DNA of 64,000 nucleotides from Sambucus nigra (taxonomy: Eukaryota; Streptophyta; Magnoliopsida; Dipsacales; Adoxaceae). The stretch spans positions 834,618,073 to 834,682,072 of the forward strand of contig OX422207.1 of the NCBI GenBank assembly GCA_949130495.1, given 5' to 3'. Within the stretch, counting starts at the first letter, position 1; every line of letters starts with the position of its first letter. Shown here piece after piece: positions 9,540 through 21,700 of the stretch. Below the pieces are notes generated by a model, which worked only from the letters and a program-made list of their open reading frames with translations, did not search any database and was not told the origin of the DNA. The position numbers and the translations under genes are program-made.

Positions 9540-10869
9540 TATAGACACCCCATTCTGTTACCCCCTAAACTCTCCTTAGGTCCCTAGCACCTCCCTTCAT
9601 CACAACAAACCCAGGTCATACCCCATGTACTGACCTAGAAGCCATCGAGCACTCCCAAGCTTCGTTTGACCAAAAGTCAAAGTCTTCAGCTCGACCGTGA
9701 CTGAATGAATCTTCGAAGGGAACTAAAACCCTTTCTAACGGTCCGTCCCATGCACGTTTCCGACTTACCATGCGGACGAACGATCTATTTTCCCTCGAAA
9801 CTCAATCAGGAAGCCACTGGGCGCTCCCGGGATCCAGTTGACCAAAGTAAACTCTTTAACTCGACCGACACTAAATGAATCTTAGAAGGGAACTAAAACC
9901 CCTTTCCAATGGTCCACTCCGTGCGCGATTCTGACTTATGGTACGAACGAACTATCCGTTTTACTCTGAGAGTTCATCGAATGCTTCTAGGGACCAGTTG
10001 ATCAAAGTCAACTCCCCGAACCGAACCAAACTCTTTGGAATGTCGAAGTAAATCTCCTAACCTTTCTAATGGTCCACCCTGTGCGTGATTCTGATGTACC
10101 ATGCGGACGAACGATCCATTCGCGTCCGGCGATTCCCCGTCCAATAGATTGATGAATGCTTCCGAGCTATATTTGACCCAAAGTCAACTCCCGAACTTGG
10201 GAGCAATCCAAAGGACTTTCCAAGGTCTATGAATTACCTTTCCAACGGTCCACCCTGTGCGCGATTCTGATCAACAATTTGCGTTCTGCGACTGATTTTC
10301 CAAAAAGGACTGAAAGACATTGCCAAACGACAGGTCCCAAACCCTGCCTATTAGCAGTGTGCCTAAACACACCTGCCGATTGGCAGGAACAGGGCTATAC
10401 CGATCGGCAATTCATTGGGCATATAAAAAGGAGGCCTGACCTCACTCTCAGCAAATCCAGAAAACCTCTCTCGAAGTCAACGTGATTTCCACACCCAAAT
10501 CCCTTTACAACCTTCACTTTTCATCATCTTTTTCATCAAACTTGGTGAATTCACTACCCCCCATCATCATCCAAGTCTAAGAGCTACTCTCCAACATTCA
10601 AGATCAAGCTTAAGATCTTCAAGAAGGTCCAATTTTATCAACTCTCTCCTTAAATTCTCATAAATTCGTAATAACTTGTTTTATTACTTAGCACTTTTAT
10701 TATCTCATCTCACACATCCTAATATACTTTTTATTTAGTATTATTGCACATCCCTTATTTTCATATAAATAAAAACCCAAAAAATAAGAAAAAGAGGGTT
10801 TTATCATAAATTCCAAACGGGAATTTGCATACTTTTCTTACACTTTTTTCACGACTAAAACACTTTTTA

Positions 10870-10916
<47 letters not shown>

Positions 10917-11642
10917 AAAAAAGAAGAGAATCCCCCGATTTGATTTATGGGATATACCCCACCCCTCATTTTGCATGCGAACTACGTGGACTTTGATGCC
11001 TCTATAGGCTACGTAAGCGTCTCAGGGTAAAACCCGAAACTCGAGTCCTATTTTCATTTTTTCTCCAATTTTCTATTTTTCTCTACACTCCACTCTCTTA
11101 TATTATATATATACATATATTTGTTCTTAGTCAGGTATTATTTCGCATGCGTTATCATTCCATCATAACGGTTAACGAAAGGATAATAACGTAAATCCTA
11201 TTTTCTAATATTATTTTTATACCTTCCTACGGATAACTCGCTTTATCTCTTCCATGATACAAGTCGAGGATTCCTATCTCCACTATATATACACATGCAC
11301 ACACATCACGGGGAAAATAAAGGAAAATAAAAAAAATCCATGAGAGACCGAAAGGGTGGAATGGGTGCCTAACACCTTCCCATTTCGTAACTTAGCCTCC
11401 AGACCCTTTTTGAATCATTTTGGTTTCGTATGCATCAGTATGTCTTTAGGTGCTGTCCTTCGGGATGGATCCTTTCCTTTTGTCTATTTTCAGTAAAATA
11501 GACTGGCGACTCTAATTTCTCTACATTTTTACACCTCACCCAATTGACGCCGGCCGAAGCATTCCCGAGAGGGAGGCACGGAACCTAGGATCCTCCCTCA
11601 CGCTCACCCATCCGCCACGATAATTCGGGAGGGATGGCCACA
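9540..11642 (+). repeat. 3' LTR of Tat element 1
   Basis: The start is TATAGACACCCC (TG changed to TA) directly after the purine-containing CGTCGAGGGGCTC. The end is GGATGGCCACA. The length is about 2.1 kb. The promoter has palindromes at 10345, 10374 and 10398 and a TATA box at 10421. The R-U5 part contains the GAACTACGTGG...ACGTAAGC module, an (AC)n tract (about 10878-10912) and the block ATGAGAGACCGAAAGGG that is shared with the 5' LTR of element 2. Confidence 0.75.
10345..10430 (+). promoter_or_regulatory. Tat LTR U3 promoter: three dyads plus TATA box
   Basis: TGCCTATTAGCA (10345), TGCCGATTGGCA (10374) and TACCGATCGGCA (10398) are followed 12 bp later by ATATAAAAAG at 10421-10430. Spacing between the last two dyads is 24 bp, identical to the pairs in front of the antisense genes. 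Confidence 0.7.
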
Positions 11643-11674
11643 GTCTCGTTTTGACAGTTGATTGAACCAAGGGT

Positions 11675-12744
11675 TGTCACGCCCCTAAATTGACATAAAG
11701 GCCTAATACGATTTTGGCGTCAACAAATACCCTTGAAATTACACACGCAAGGTCATAAGCACGGAACATACATGATATGCCCCGTCAAATCCTCTGGGCA
11801 TAATAACTAGGACAACGTACCCAAAATATACCCTTAAACTCCATCACCAAAGCAAAGAAACATGTCAACCCGGAATGAGTTCAATCCGGCACAACCTGGA
11901 CTAATTTAGCTAGAAAGCATGGTAAATAGCATATATTGAAAGAAAGCAAGTAATCCTAATTAATCAAAGCAATAAATAATAAGAAATAAATATTAACTAG
12001 GCAAGGAAATTAATTAAAGCAGGTAAACAAAGCAAGAATTAAAGGAAGACAACTAAATTAGAAAGCTTACATACATCAAAGTTGGTAAAACACCAAAAGG
12101 AAATGGAGTAGGGCAAGCTCTCCTTACAGACCCTAAACCTAATGTAAAATGTAAGATAATGAAAATAGAAACCAAAATTGGATTATATAGTAAGTTGGAA
12201 GAGAAATAAAGGAAAAAGAAGAGAAAAGGAACGAATTGCCAAATATCTGGTATGATCGATGGATCGATAAAGACCATCGATCGATCGATCGAATAGGTCC
12301 CATCCCATTATCTCAATTCGTAGGATTAATGTCAAACCGCGGTCGATCAGGGACTCAATCCCGATTGATCGGTAATCTGTTTTTAGTAGCTATTGGTCCA
12401 CGAAGAGGGAGGAAAGGGTTGCAAACGAAAATGACCATATCTTCCTCGTCCGAACTCTAAACGATGCACCATTTGCTGCCAGGGGAATTTCCATGAGCTG
12501 GAGAAGAAATGTGAATTGACTACCTTGAAGTAGCATCCAGCGATGGAACTTCTCCGAAATGCAATGGGCCCTCACTTTTAGCACTCCAATACCTACAAAA
12601 GCACAATTAACCCATGTAAAGCAAGTATATATCCAAATCCAAGGTTGTCTGGTTAATGAGCATAAATATAGGCATTTAGGACCATAAAAATGCTAGAATG
12701 CATAAAGATAATGGGAGGAAATATGCAATATTTATGTCGTCTCA
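11675..12744 (-). repeat. Putative LTR (solo or truncated), unclassified
   Basis: On the - strand it would start TGAGACGACATAAA at 12744 and end GGGGCGTGACA at 11675, a plausible TG...CA LTR. It has ATCGATC-type palindromes at 12254 and 12275 (21 bp apart) and at 12342 and 12363 (21 bp apart), with a TATA-like ACTATATAATCC on the - strand at about 12182-12193. No PBS or polypurine tract (PPT) is seen and no target duplication matches, so both ends are tentative. Confidence 0.4.
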
Positions 12745-13955
12745 GAGGATTTTTACTAAATTGGGTGAGAAAATTATGGGAATGAAAGGTGGAGAAAGGT
12801 TTCAAATAAGGAAACCTCGCTGACTTAAGAAGAATGTTATTATGATCACTGAGGTTGGTATTTTATTGGGTGACTTGGAAGTGAGCTCATTCTCTCCTTA
12901 TATAGGGTTGGGGGACTTTCGATCACCACTATCATTATCATGCTAATCTACAGGTAACCCTAAACACACTGTCGATAGGCAGGGAAATGGACTTGCCAAT
13001 TGCAGTCTCGTGTAGATTTTTCTGAAAAAATGGTTATTGAATGAAATTCATAAATTCAAATCGTGCATGGGGCATACCGTTAAAATGTTAATTAAGAGAC
13101 CTTTAAGAATCCTTAGGCCACTTCTGGGTCCGTGAGTTAACTTTAGGTCAAACGGGGTTCGGAAGCACCCGTCGGTCCTTTAGACAGGAGGTTATCGAAC
13201 GATGATAGATCGTTCGTCAAAACTGTAGGTCCAAATCACACACGGGACGAACTCTTAGAAATTTTATGCAAGGAACTTCGATGTTCCAAAGGTCTTCGCT
13301 CAATTCAGAGAGTTGACTTTAGTCAAACGGGGCCCAAAAATGTCCATGACCTTTCGAAGTAAAATAGATTATTTGTTTGTTCTGTAAGGCTGTTTCGCAC
13401 ATGGGGTGGGCTGTTGGAAAGGGAATTCTATAATTTTTGAAGAATCATTCAATTTTATTTGAGCTGAAGAGTTGACTTTGGTCAAATGGAGCCCAGGAGT
13501 GCTCGCACTGGAGCAATTTTTGGGGGAAAATGAATAATTTTTTCAAATGATTATGCCATTTCGTGCATGAGGTAGACCATTGGAAATGGGTTTTAGTGCC
13601 CTTTGAATACTCATTGGGATTTCTCTTTGACAATGAAGTTTATTGGGGTCGAATCAGGGCCCGAGAGCACCCGATGGCCTCCATATCAGTTTTTGGTAGT
13701 AAAATAGTCCGTTCGCCTAAATCGTTATACTGATTTGTGCATAGGGTAGAATGTTGGAAAAGGGATCCAGAGCCCTTCTAAGATTCATTGAGATTTCTCC
13801 TTAACAACGAAGTTGATCGGAGTCAAATGGGTCTTGAGAGAGCCTGATGGGCTCTAGATCGGTACTTAGAGTATGAACTAGGGGTTGTGTTAAATAGAGA
13901 GGTCCTAGGGACCTAAGGAGATACTTATGGGGGGTCCTAGAATGATGTGTCTACA
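12745..13955 (-). repeat. Truncated 3' LTR of Tat element 2
   Basis: On the - strand it starts TGTAGACACATC at 13955, directly after CGTCGAGGGTCTC, and aligns with the 5' LTR from about 27913 to 26695. The homology stops near 12745, so the R-U5 part is missing. The U3 has dyads at 12970 and 12994 (24 bp apart) and a TATATAAGG box on the - strand at 12897-12906. Confidence 0.75.
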
Positions 13956-14029
13956 GAGACCCTCGACGGATGAGCTTGGAATAAGTGAAATCTATCGCAC
14001 AGACACCACATGATTATTTAGGAAAGAGG

Positions 14030-16245
14030 TCGATTATGAGGACTGAAAGGGATGAGGATGACCATTTCAGATAGTTAAGTTCGATTATGAGGACCTACGG
14101 TAATGATGGGGATAGTCGCTACGGTGGCCTGAGGTTAAGTCTGAGGACCTAAATTTATAGCAACCAATTCTGTATCGAGGTCAATTCTGAGGACCTAAAG
14201 TTGTGACGAACAATTTTACGGGTCGAGGTCAATTCCAAGGACCTGAAGGAGGGGCTACCAATTCTGAGGGTTGAGGTCAATTTTGAGGACCTGAAGTAGG
14301 GGTGGCCAATTCTGAGTGTGGAGGATAATTATCAGGGCCTTAAGTAGGGGTGACTAATTCTGAGGGTCGGGCTCAATTCTGAGGACCTGAAGTAGGGGCG
14401 GCCAATTCTGAGTGTCGAGGACAATCCTGAGGGCCTTAAGTACGGGTGACCAATTCTGAGGGTTGAGTTCAATTATAAGGACCTTAAGTAGGGGCGACCA
14501 ATTCTGAGGGTCGAGGTCAATTCTTAGGAGCTTAAGGGGGGACCAATTCTGTGGGTCGAGGTCAATTCTAAGGACCTTGAGTAGAGGCAACTAATTATGA
14601 GGACCTTAAGTCGGGGCAACCAATTATAAGGGTCAAGGAAAATTCTGAGAACCTTAAGTAGGGGCGACAAATTCTGAGGGTCGAGGCCAATTCTGAGGGC
14701 TTTAAGTAGGGGCGACCAATTCTGAGGGTCGAGGACAATTTTGAGGACCATAAGTAGGGGTGACCAATTTTTAGGGTTCAGGTCAATTCTGGGGACCATA
14801 AGTTGTGGCGACCAATTCTGAGGGTCGAGGATAATTTCGAGGACCTTTAGTAGGGGTGACCAATTCTGAGGATCGTGGTCAATTATGAGGGTCGAGGCTA
14901 ATTCTGAGGGCCTTAATTAGGGGCAACCAATTATGAGGATCAAGGTCAATTTCGAGTTCCTGAAGTAAGGGCGACCAATGATGAGTGTCGAGGCCAATTA
15001 TGAGGGCCTTAAATAGGGGAAACCAATTCGGAGGGTCGAGGTCAATTATGGGGACCTTAAGTAAGGGAAACAAATATGCGGCTTGAGGTTGATTCTTAAG
15101 ACCTTAAGTATAGGTGACCAATTTTGAGGGTCGAAGACAATTTGAAGGACCTTAAGTAGGGGTGACCAATTCTAAGGGTTGAGGTCAATTCTGAGGACCT
15201 TAAGTAGAGGCGGCCATATCTGAGGGTTAAGGCCAATTCTGAGGACCTTAAGTGGGGGCGACCAATTTTAAGGGTCGAGGCTAATTCAGAGGATGTTAAG
15301 AAGGGGTGGAAAATTTTGAGGGTCAACGTTAATTCTGGGGACCTTAAGTAGGGGTGACCATTCTGAGGGTTAATGCAAATTCTGAGGACCTTAAGAAGGG
15401 GCAACCAAGTTTGAGGGCCGAGGCCAATTCTGAGGACCTTAAGTATAGGCGACCAATTCTGAGGGACGAGGACAATTCTGAGGACCTTAAGTAGGGGCAT
15501 CCAATTCTGAGGGTCAAGGCCAATTCTGTGGGCCTTAAGTGGAGGCGACCAATTCTGAGGGTCGAGGCCAATTCTAAGGACATTAAGTAGGGGCAACCAA
15601 TTTTTTAGGTCTTGAAGTAAGGGCGACCAATTCTGAGGGTCGATGCCAATTCTTAGGACTTGAAGTAAGGGCGACCAATTCTCAGGGTCGATTCCAAATC
15701 TGAAGGACTTAAGTAGGGGATACCAATTTTGAGGGTCGAGGTCGATTATGAGGACCATAATTAGGGGCGACCAATTTTTTCGGTTGAGGTTGATTCTGAG
15801 GACCTAAAGTAGAGGCGACCAATTCTAAGGGTCGAGGTTAATTCTGAGGACTTGAAGTAAGAGCGACCAATAGTGAGGGTTGAGGCTAATTGTTATGGCT
15901 TTAATTAGAGGCAATAAATTCTTAGGGTCAAGTTCAATTTTGTGGACCTTAAGTTGGGGCGACCAATTCTAGGGATTGAGGCTAATTCTGAGGGCCTTAA
16001 GTAGGAGTGACCAATTCTAAGGGTTGAGGCCAATTTCGAGGACCTTAAGTAGAGGCAACCAATTCTGAGGGTCGAGGCCAATTCTAAGGACCTTAAGTAG
16101 GGGTTACCAATTCTGAGGGTCGAGGTCAATTCCGAGGACCTTAAGTAGGGGCGACCAATTCTGAGGGTCGAGGTCAATTCCGAGGACCTTAAGTAGGGGC
16201 GACCAATTTTAAGGGTCGAGTCCAATCCTGAGGACCTTAAGTTGG
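14030..16245 (-). repeat. 48-bp tandem array in the 3' region of Tat element 2
   Basis: About 45 copies of a 48-bp unit follow each other, each with GACCAATTCTGAGGGTCGAG and GAGGACCTTAAGTAGGGG. Well-preserved copies start at 16093, 16141 and 16189, exactly 48 bp apart. It is the inverted homologue of the array at 8557-9475, but with a different period and far more copies. Because 48 is a multiple of three, long pseudo-ORFs with a 16-residue periodic peptide run through it; I do not treat these as genes. Confidence 0.9.
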
Positions 16246-16710
16246 AAAGTGAGGAATAACTCTCCTGGGGAAATTCTTGGGGGATGTAGGTGCAGTTGTG
16301 ATTCCGCTGGGGATTGTGTTTCTTGGAGTTGCCATTGGGGAGAGATGTTCAGTTAGGGCTTCTTGGGGAAATTGGAATTCTTCTGGGAGAACGTTTAATT
16401 CAGGAATTCCTGATAGAGAAACAGGTAGGGTATTATGTAACCCTACTGGGGAAGCATTTGATTTATACTGAGGATGAGATTTTGGGATTCCATTGTGGAG
16501 TTGTAGTGGGATTTTGGGATGCGGATGCACTAATTTTTAAGATGGGGATAATATATAGTATTAATTCGGCTGGTGATTTGGGAGCTTGAAAAATGGTTTT
16601 TTGGTGAAGAAATGTTCCAATGTTTATTTGGCAATTTTAGGAATATTTTGGAAAAAAATTCAAATTTTCTGGAATTTGTTAGGATTTTTTGTACGAAATT
16701 CCAGGTATAT
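16246..16710 (+). other. Diverged sequence upstream of the antisense gene remnants in Tat element 2
   Basis: This corresponds in position to 8100-8550 of element 1 (between tandem array and antisense promoter). It contains short GGAATTC-rich and TTTCTGGAA-type segments. I see no supported gene. Confidence 0.45.
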
Positions 16711-16801
16711 TGCCGATTGGAGGGTAGCAGGAATTGCCAGCCACCAGTGGCATGGTCTTTTGGGCTGCCTTGTGAAGGGAAAGAGGCATTGTCGATCGAT
16801 G
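16711..16801 (+). promoter_or_regulatory. Remnant of the antisense PMD gene promoter in Tat element 2
   Basis: Dyad positions at 16711 (TGCCGATTGGAG), 16735 (decayed) and 16790 (TGTCGATCGATG) have spacings of 24 and 55 bp, the same as 8069, 8045 and 7990 in element 1. The intervening TTGGGCTGCCTTGTGAAGGG also matches element 1 (inverted). The fourth dyad is lost at a deletion that joins the promoter to mid-exon 2. Confidence 0.6.
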
Positions 16802-17037
16802 GATGTGAGCAGCGACTGGGGATTGATTGCGAGGGTTTTCAGACTGAGGTGGATTGTATCCTGAGGGTGACGTCAGAGGTGGGGCAAGCGGCATTGGATA
16901 GGATTGTTGAATCTCTATTGGGGATGGAGTTAACCTTTTATCATCAAGGGATGGATCCTCAAGACATGGGGGTGTCGGGTCAGCATGCACAGATGCGGCG
17001 ATTGATGGAGCATGAGTATGGTACGTCTGATACCTAG
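16802..17037 (+). pseudogene. Remnant of the antisense PMD gene (exon 2 part) in Tat element 2
   Basis: The frame ending at 17037 reads RLGIDCEGFQTEVD, then LRVTSEVGQAALDRIVESLL. This aligns with LLGLDYDGEQIEVD and LRVRLEAVRATLGDVGRIV of exon 2 in element 1. Exon 1 and the start of exon 2 are deleted, and the frame ends in TAG. It is transposon-internal and non-functional. Confidence 0.6.
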
Positions 17038-17559
17038 GAGAGAGGATTGTGGGGCAGATGATTTGACATCCAATTTTGGTTGTTTCCCTTTGAATTTTTT
17101 TTTGTAGGTTCCTCGCTAACTGTGGGATATTGTCTTTTGACCATATTGCATGCTTGATGTAGCGGTATTGCAACTGAAAAGAGACCCAAAAATAAAAATA
17201 TAAGCATATTGTTTTTTATCATATTGATTTAGTGACTTACTCTACATGCACTTTTATTTGTTGCTGAGTTTTTATTATGAGAAAAATTTGGAAAATATGT
17301 TTTCAGAATAAATAAAGGCCTTGGAGGCGTAGTCGCAAAGAGTTTCCTTTTGAAGGGATTTATTTTAGGGAAAAATAGAGAAAATGATTTTTTTTCGAAT
17401 TTTTGAGTAGAGGAAGGCCCTGGAGGCTTGGTTGGTATATGGATGAGGAGATCGAAAGCTTAGTTGTAAAGTGGAGCTTGCCTCCTTTGTTGGATTGTGC
17501 TGAATTTATTGCATTGAAAAGGTTATACTGATGCTAGTTATGTTGGAGTTTCTGCTTTG
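17038..17559. other. Non-coding remnant between antisense-gene fragments
   Basis: A/T-rich stretch with no supported ORF, joining the PMD exon-2 remnant to the C-terminal part of the DUF7745-like remnant. Introns, exons 3-5 of the PMD gene and the N-terminal half of the other antisense gene are missing. Confidence 0.5.
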
Positions 17560-18268
17560 GGCCTTACTTCGAGGCTTCTGCTGCTGACGGGGGACTTAAT
17601 GGTGGATAGCTAGCTAGCTGCTCTCAATCATGCGGTGGTGTTACTGGCAGAGACCCTTAATAGTCTAGATGCTTGGCGGGAAGGCCGCTCTGATTTTTTG
17701 AGATGAAGCCCAGTTATGTTGTTCATGTGGCTGGCTGAGAGATTCCATTTAGTGGTCTCCCTGAATATCCCTTGGCAGCTGTGGCAAATTTCTTCACTCG
17801 TTATTTCACCAACTTTGGCCTATCCATAGATAACTGGGTAAACTAGTTTGTGGGGCACAGAGCTCGATGTCTGCGCTGATGGGTGACCTGGTGAGGGGAG
17901 TTATAGCCCATTCTGTTACTAGAGGAATACCAGTATGTTCGGTTAGTTCATCTTCATCAGACCTCATTCTATTTCCCATAGTGTCTCTTAAGTTAAGTCG
18001 ATTGGAGGAAAATTATGCCTTCTCGTACCCTAGATTTATTTCTCGTAGAGGATTTTATTGAACGCTTACACATGCAACTAGGTTCTCTGTGAGGGAATCG
18101 TTGGTCATTGACCCGCCTTCTCAATCTGTTAGTAGGGTTTGGCATGTTTTTGGATACTATATGAAATTGTTGTGGAAGAGGGTAGTGGATAAGATCTTGG
18201 TAGAGGAGATCGAGCATAGATGGTTCGTCATGTTTGACATGATGGAGGGGGCATAGTGGTTTTCGTGC
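17560..18268 (+). pseudogene. Remnant of antisense accessory gene 1 (DUF7745-like) in Tat element 2
   Basis: The + strand reads LLLTGDLMVD, VVLLAETLNSLDAWREGRSD and SPVMLFMWLAERFHLV with intervening stops. This matches the - strand gene at 3662-4871 (LLLVTGELLVD, ETLNSLDAWREGRFD, SPVMLFMWLSERLRLV). The C-terminal WHVFGYYMKLLWKRVVDKIL matches WHIPMDYMKWLWRRVVSKML. The N-terminal half is absent and several frameshifts are present. Confidence 0.75.
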
Positions 18269-18800
18269 TTGATGAGGAGACAAATATCATAATACAAGCA
18301 CTCATCTATATCAAAATCCTCTTTTATGACGAGATCAATATGGTAGCAGTGGGTTGGTTTATCTTATTTTTTGATTAAGAATGTGTCCATCGTTATTCCC
18401 TCAGGCATGTCAACCATGGAGGCTAAAGTAACAAGGGCATCGACTAAGTTGTTCCTTATTCGGGGCAAGTAGTGGAAGGTGATATCTCAAAACTGGGAGG
18501 CTAGCTCCTCTAGGTGGGTGTGGAAGGGGAAGATCTTCTCATCCTTGAATTTCCATCTTCTAAGGACCTGACCAATGATAAAGGCAGAATCCCCGTAGGC
18601 ATCTAGGTACTGGGTAGCTTTCTTATGAAAAACTTTGAGGCCTACGGTGCATGCTTCGTATTCATTCATGTTGTTGGTGCAGGTAAAATCTAGCTTGATG
18701 TCAATGGGAGTGTGAGAGTCACTTTGGGAAATTAGGAGTATCCCAATGCCTTATCCTTTCTTGTTTGCATCGCCGTTAAAGAGAATTTTCCACTAGAGGT
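18269..18800 (-). pseudogene. Tat archaeal-type RNase H relic
   Basis: On the - strand: MNEYEACTVGLKVFHKKATQ, YLDAYGDSAFIIGQVLRRW, then the HTHLEELASQF and DALVTLASMVDM segments. It is collinear with the copy at 1372-1770. Homology continues into the stretch before the integrase zinc finger (CTCCTCATCAAGCAC) and then jumps, at about 18269, directly into the C-terminus of the antisense gene. Confidence 0.8.
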
Positions 18801-18829
18801 CTTCCTGAGAGGTGCAAAAGATATCTTCA

Positions 18830-20150
18830 TTTAGGAACTCGGAGATCTGAATGTTGGCCTTTTTATGGGCCGATCAACAAAGTAGTCAGATATGGGTCTT
18901 CCTTTCAAGGATTTTTGTGTGACATACATAGGATTGAGCTTGGATAGCAACATCAACCATATGGCCATTTGGCTAGACAAGGTAGGTTTCTCGATCTGGT
19001 ATTTGATAGGATCCATTCGGGACACAAGTCTGATGGGAAAAGCGAGCAAGTAGTGTTGGAACTTTTGAGTGATCCAGACAAGAGCAACACATGCCTTTTC
19101 TAAGGCAGTGTAGTTGACTTCGTATCTGGTAAATTTACGACTGGCATAGTAGATGTACCTTTCTTTATGGGATTCTTCAAGGTATTGGGCTAGCAAAGCC
19201 CTAGCTGCTGTGTCTATTAAAATCATGCATAAGAGTAGAGGGAGACTAGGCTGCGGTGTCATGAGTATCGAAGGTCAGGTTAGATATTGCTTGATTCGTT
19301 CAAAGTCTTCCTAACAGGCCTTATTCCATATTTTGGTAGAATCCGTTCAGAGGAGTTTAAAGAAAGGTTAAAAAATGGAAGTTTATTGACCGATGAACCG
19401 GATGATATATTATAATTTTCCTAAGAATCCTCGAAGTTCTTTCTCCATTTGGGTGGGTGGCATTTCGAGTATGGCTTTCAATTTGTCAGGGTTTTCTTCG
19501 ATTCCCTTCTCGCTAAGGTGATGCCAAAAACACACTTCTGTTTGTTAAGTTGCATTTGGTATCGCCATACTCGTTCAAAGAACTTCTTGAGGGCGAGAAT
19601 GTGAAATTCTTAAGTCTTTGATTTAATGATCATATCATGCATGTTGACCTTAACTTCTTTGTGTATCAGATCATGCAAGATGGTTGTGGCATCCCTTTGA
19701 TAGGTAGCCCATGCATTTTTTAGCCTAAATGTCATAACTGAGTAACAAAAAGTTCCCCAAGGAGTGGAAAGCAGTTTTTTCTTGATGATCAGGGTGCATC
19801 TTGAGTTGATTATATCTGAAAAACACATCGATAAGTGTTTTGAGACTGTTGCTGGCCATGTTGTCCACAATCATGTCGATGTTGGGTAAAGTGTAATCAT
19901 CTTTCGGAGAGTCTTTGTTCAAACCTCGATAATGAACGCACATGCAAACTTTTCCTCCTTATTTTGGCATGGGTACAATGTTGACTAACCATATGGGATA
20001 TTTGATCACTCGGATGAAGCCTACGTTCAACTATTTGACCACCTCTTCTTTAACCTTGAGCGACCATTTAGTGCAGAGCTTTCATAATTTCTGTTTCAAT
20101 GATTTGCATTCCTAGAGGGTTAGAACATCGTGTTAGGTAATCTCGGTATC
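18830..20150 (-). pseudogene. Tat reverse transcriptase and first RNase H relic
   Basis: Reverse transcriptase is recognised by MCVHYRGLNKDSPKDDYTLP, IDMIVDN and the following YNQLKMHPDHQEKTAF. The catalytic YVDD-type motif reads VNMHDMIIKS, so the first Asp is lost. RNase H follows (IYYASRKFTRYEVNYTALEK, ACVALVWITQKFQHYL, DPIKYQIEKPTLS), ending in ISDYFVDRP. Several stops and frameshifts separate the pieces. The order and motifs are those of Tat pol. Confidence 0.8.
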
Positions 20151-21397
20151 AATGCCGAGCATGTCTTTGCAAGACCATGCGAATACGCCTAAAATTTCCT
20201 TCAACATTTCTTCAAGTTGCACACACTCATGCTCATCAATGGTGGACCCTATCCTAATCATGCATTGTTGGCTACTTGAATCGAGATTGATAACAACAGT
20301 TTCATCCTTATTGATTTGAACGTGGTTATGTTGCTTGTTATTAACCTTATTAAGATCAGTTACGAATTATTCATTTGCATAATCATGATCATCAAGAGTT
20401 TGATTAGAAACAATAAAATTAATATAAGGCATAACAAGATACTCAACATCTTCATTTATTTGATTCTCGAGAAAGACAACGTTGATAACCTCATCGAAGG
20501 AGATCTTGATTACATTGTTACCATAAAAAGGAAGAACAACAAAAGAGGAAGAAATAGGATAAACATCTGTATTGGGTTGCATTTCAGCAGGTGGAACTGG
20601 TACAATATTCTTATTGAGGAGGGGTTAATCAGAAATTTTTTATCAGGATGGATGGATCCGATGATGTAATGACTGAGTGGATCATGCAAAGTGTCAGCCC
20701 CAGTGTTTGCAGATCGAATAAGTCCTCAGAGTCACTTTCCTCAAAAATTTTGGTAACAACTATGGCTTTCTAAACGACAGGTTGCACATGATGCTGGGAG
20801 TCCTCGACCTAGGAGTAATTGTCTTAGAAGAAAATATCCATCCATAGATTCATCTTATTGTCAACATGATCATATCATGGTTCGAGAAAGACACAAAAGG
20901 GAAAATCTTCACCCTCTTTAACGAATCTCCCTATTAAAGAATCTTCAAAAACATTATTGGCAATTTCTAAACTTCGTTTCAACAAGTCTTGGTGGAGCAT
21001 TCTGAGTTCCTCATATGATAGTTGGTAACCCATGCCACATGGAGGAAAGGCCTTTTCAGGACTATGTATTCCAGTATCCATTGTTATTGTCATCGCAATG
21101 CCTGTCCGAGCATAATGTGCATATTCTTAAACATATGTATCACGCTGACATTACTGTAAGGGTTGTGCTTTAGATAAACTCAATCTTTGAAATCATCCGC
21201 TGCTGGGACTGAAAGAGGTTCTATTCGAAAATTGAAAAAAACCATTTCATTCACCCTATGCTGCATTTTTAGTACTAGATTACCGGTGCTTCCATTCTCA
21301 GTATCATCGTCGTCGCCTAAGATGGTGATGACCTACCCCTTGGAGAAGAACTTTAGTTTCTGATGGAGAGAGGAAGATACCCCTTGATGATGTGAAG
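20151..21397 (-). pseudogene. Tat protease to reverse transcriptase linker relic
   Basis: Short homologous islands on the - strand, such as YEELRMLHQDLLKRSLE and GRFVKEGEDFPFCVF (in 20875-21093), fit the linker of Tat polyproteins. No enzymatic motif is present. Repeated ATT-rich stretches around 20316-20600 have no coding signal. Confidence 0.5.
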
Positions 21398-21700
21398 TCA
21401 CGTTCGACCAAGAAATAGGTTAAAATAAGTTGGTATGTTGATAACTTGGAACTCAGTAATGAGATTGATAGGGCCAGCCCCTACTGTGAGTGTTATGGAT
21501 CCCATCACCTCTCGACGAGTGTTGGCATAGGCATACACTGCGTCAGAAGTTGGAGCAAGGTCAGTTACTTTCAAAACCACAAGTTTGAGGGTTCTTAATG
21601 GGAAAACATTGAGTGCTAATTCGTTATTGAAGAGTGAGAGTGGGGTTGCCTTCCCCATTACCTCAATAAAGATGTTAATGGCTTAGTTGTAATTAGGACC
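21398..21700 (-). pseudogene. Tat aspartic protease relic
   Basis: The - strand reads LALNVFPLRTLK, GSITLTVGAGPINLITEFQV and the closing IPTYFNLFLGRT, typical of Tat protease (expected ending close to NLLLGRPWIH). The catalytic D-S/T-G is replaced by NNEL, so the enzyme would be inactive. Confidence 0.7.

Larger units (their letters stand above)
1365..11642 (+). mobile_element. Tat-lineage Ty3-gypsy retrotransposon 1, 5'-truncated
   Basis: The order is Tat-like: archaeal-type RNase H, integrase, antisense ORFs, tandem array, 3' LTR. The element begins abruptly in the RNase H domain, so gag, protease, reverse transcriptase and 5' LTR are missing. The 3' LTR (9540-11642) is similar to the 5' LTR of the second Tat element at 25629-27913, including the R-U5 block with the ATGAGAGACCGAAAGGG segment and the terminal GGATGGCCACA. 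Both copies are decayed by stops and frameshifts. No target duplication can be tested because the 5' end is lost. Confidence 0.85.

Noticed and set aside
14354..16225. Long - strand ORFs with periodic peptides
   Set aside because: They are translations of the 48-bp tandem array. The period is a multiple of three, which keeps frames open without any gene. I kept the observation only as a low-interest finding.
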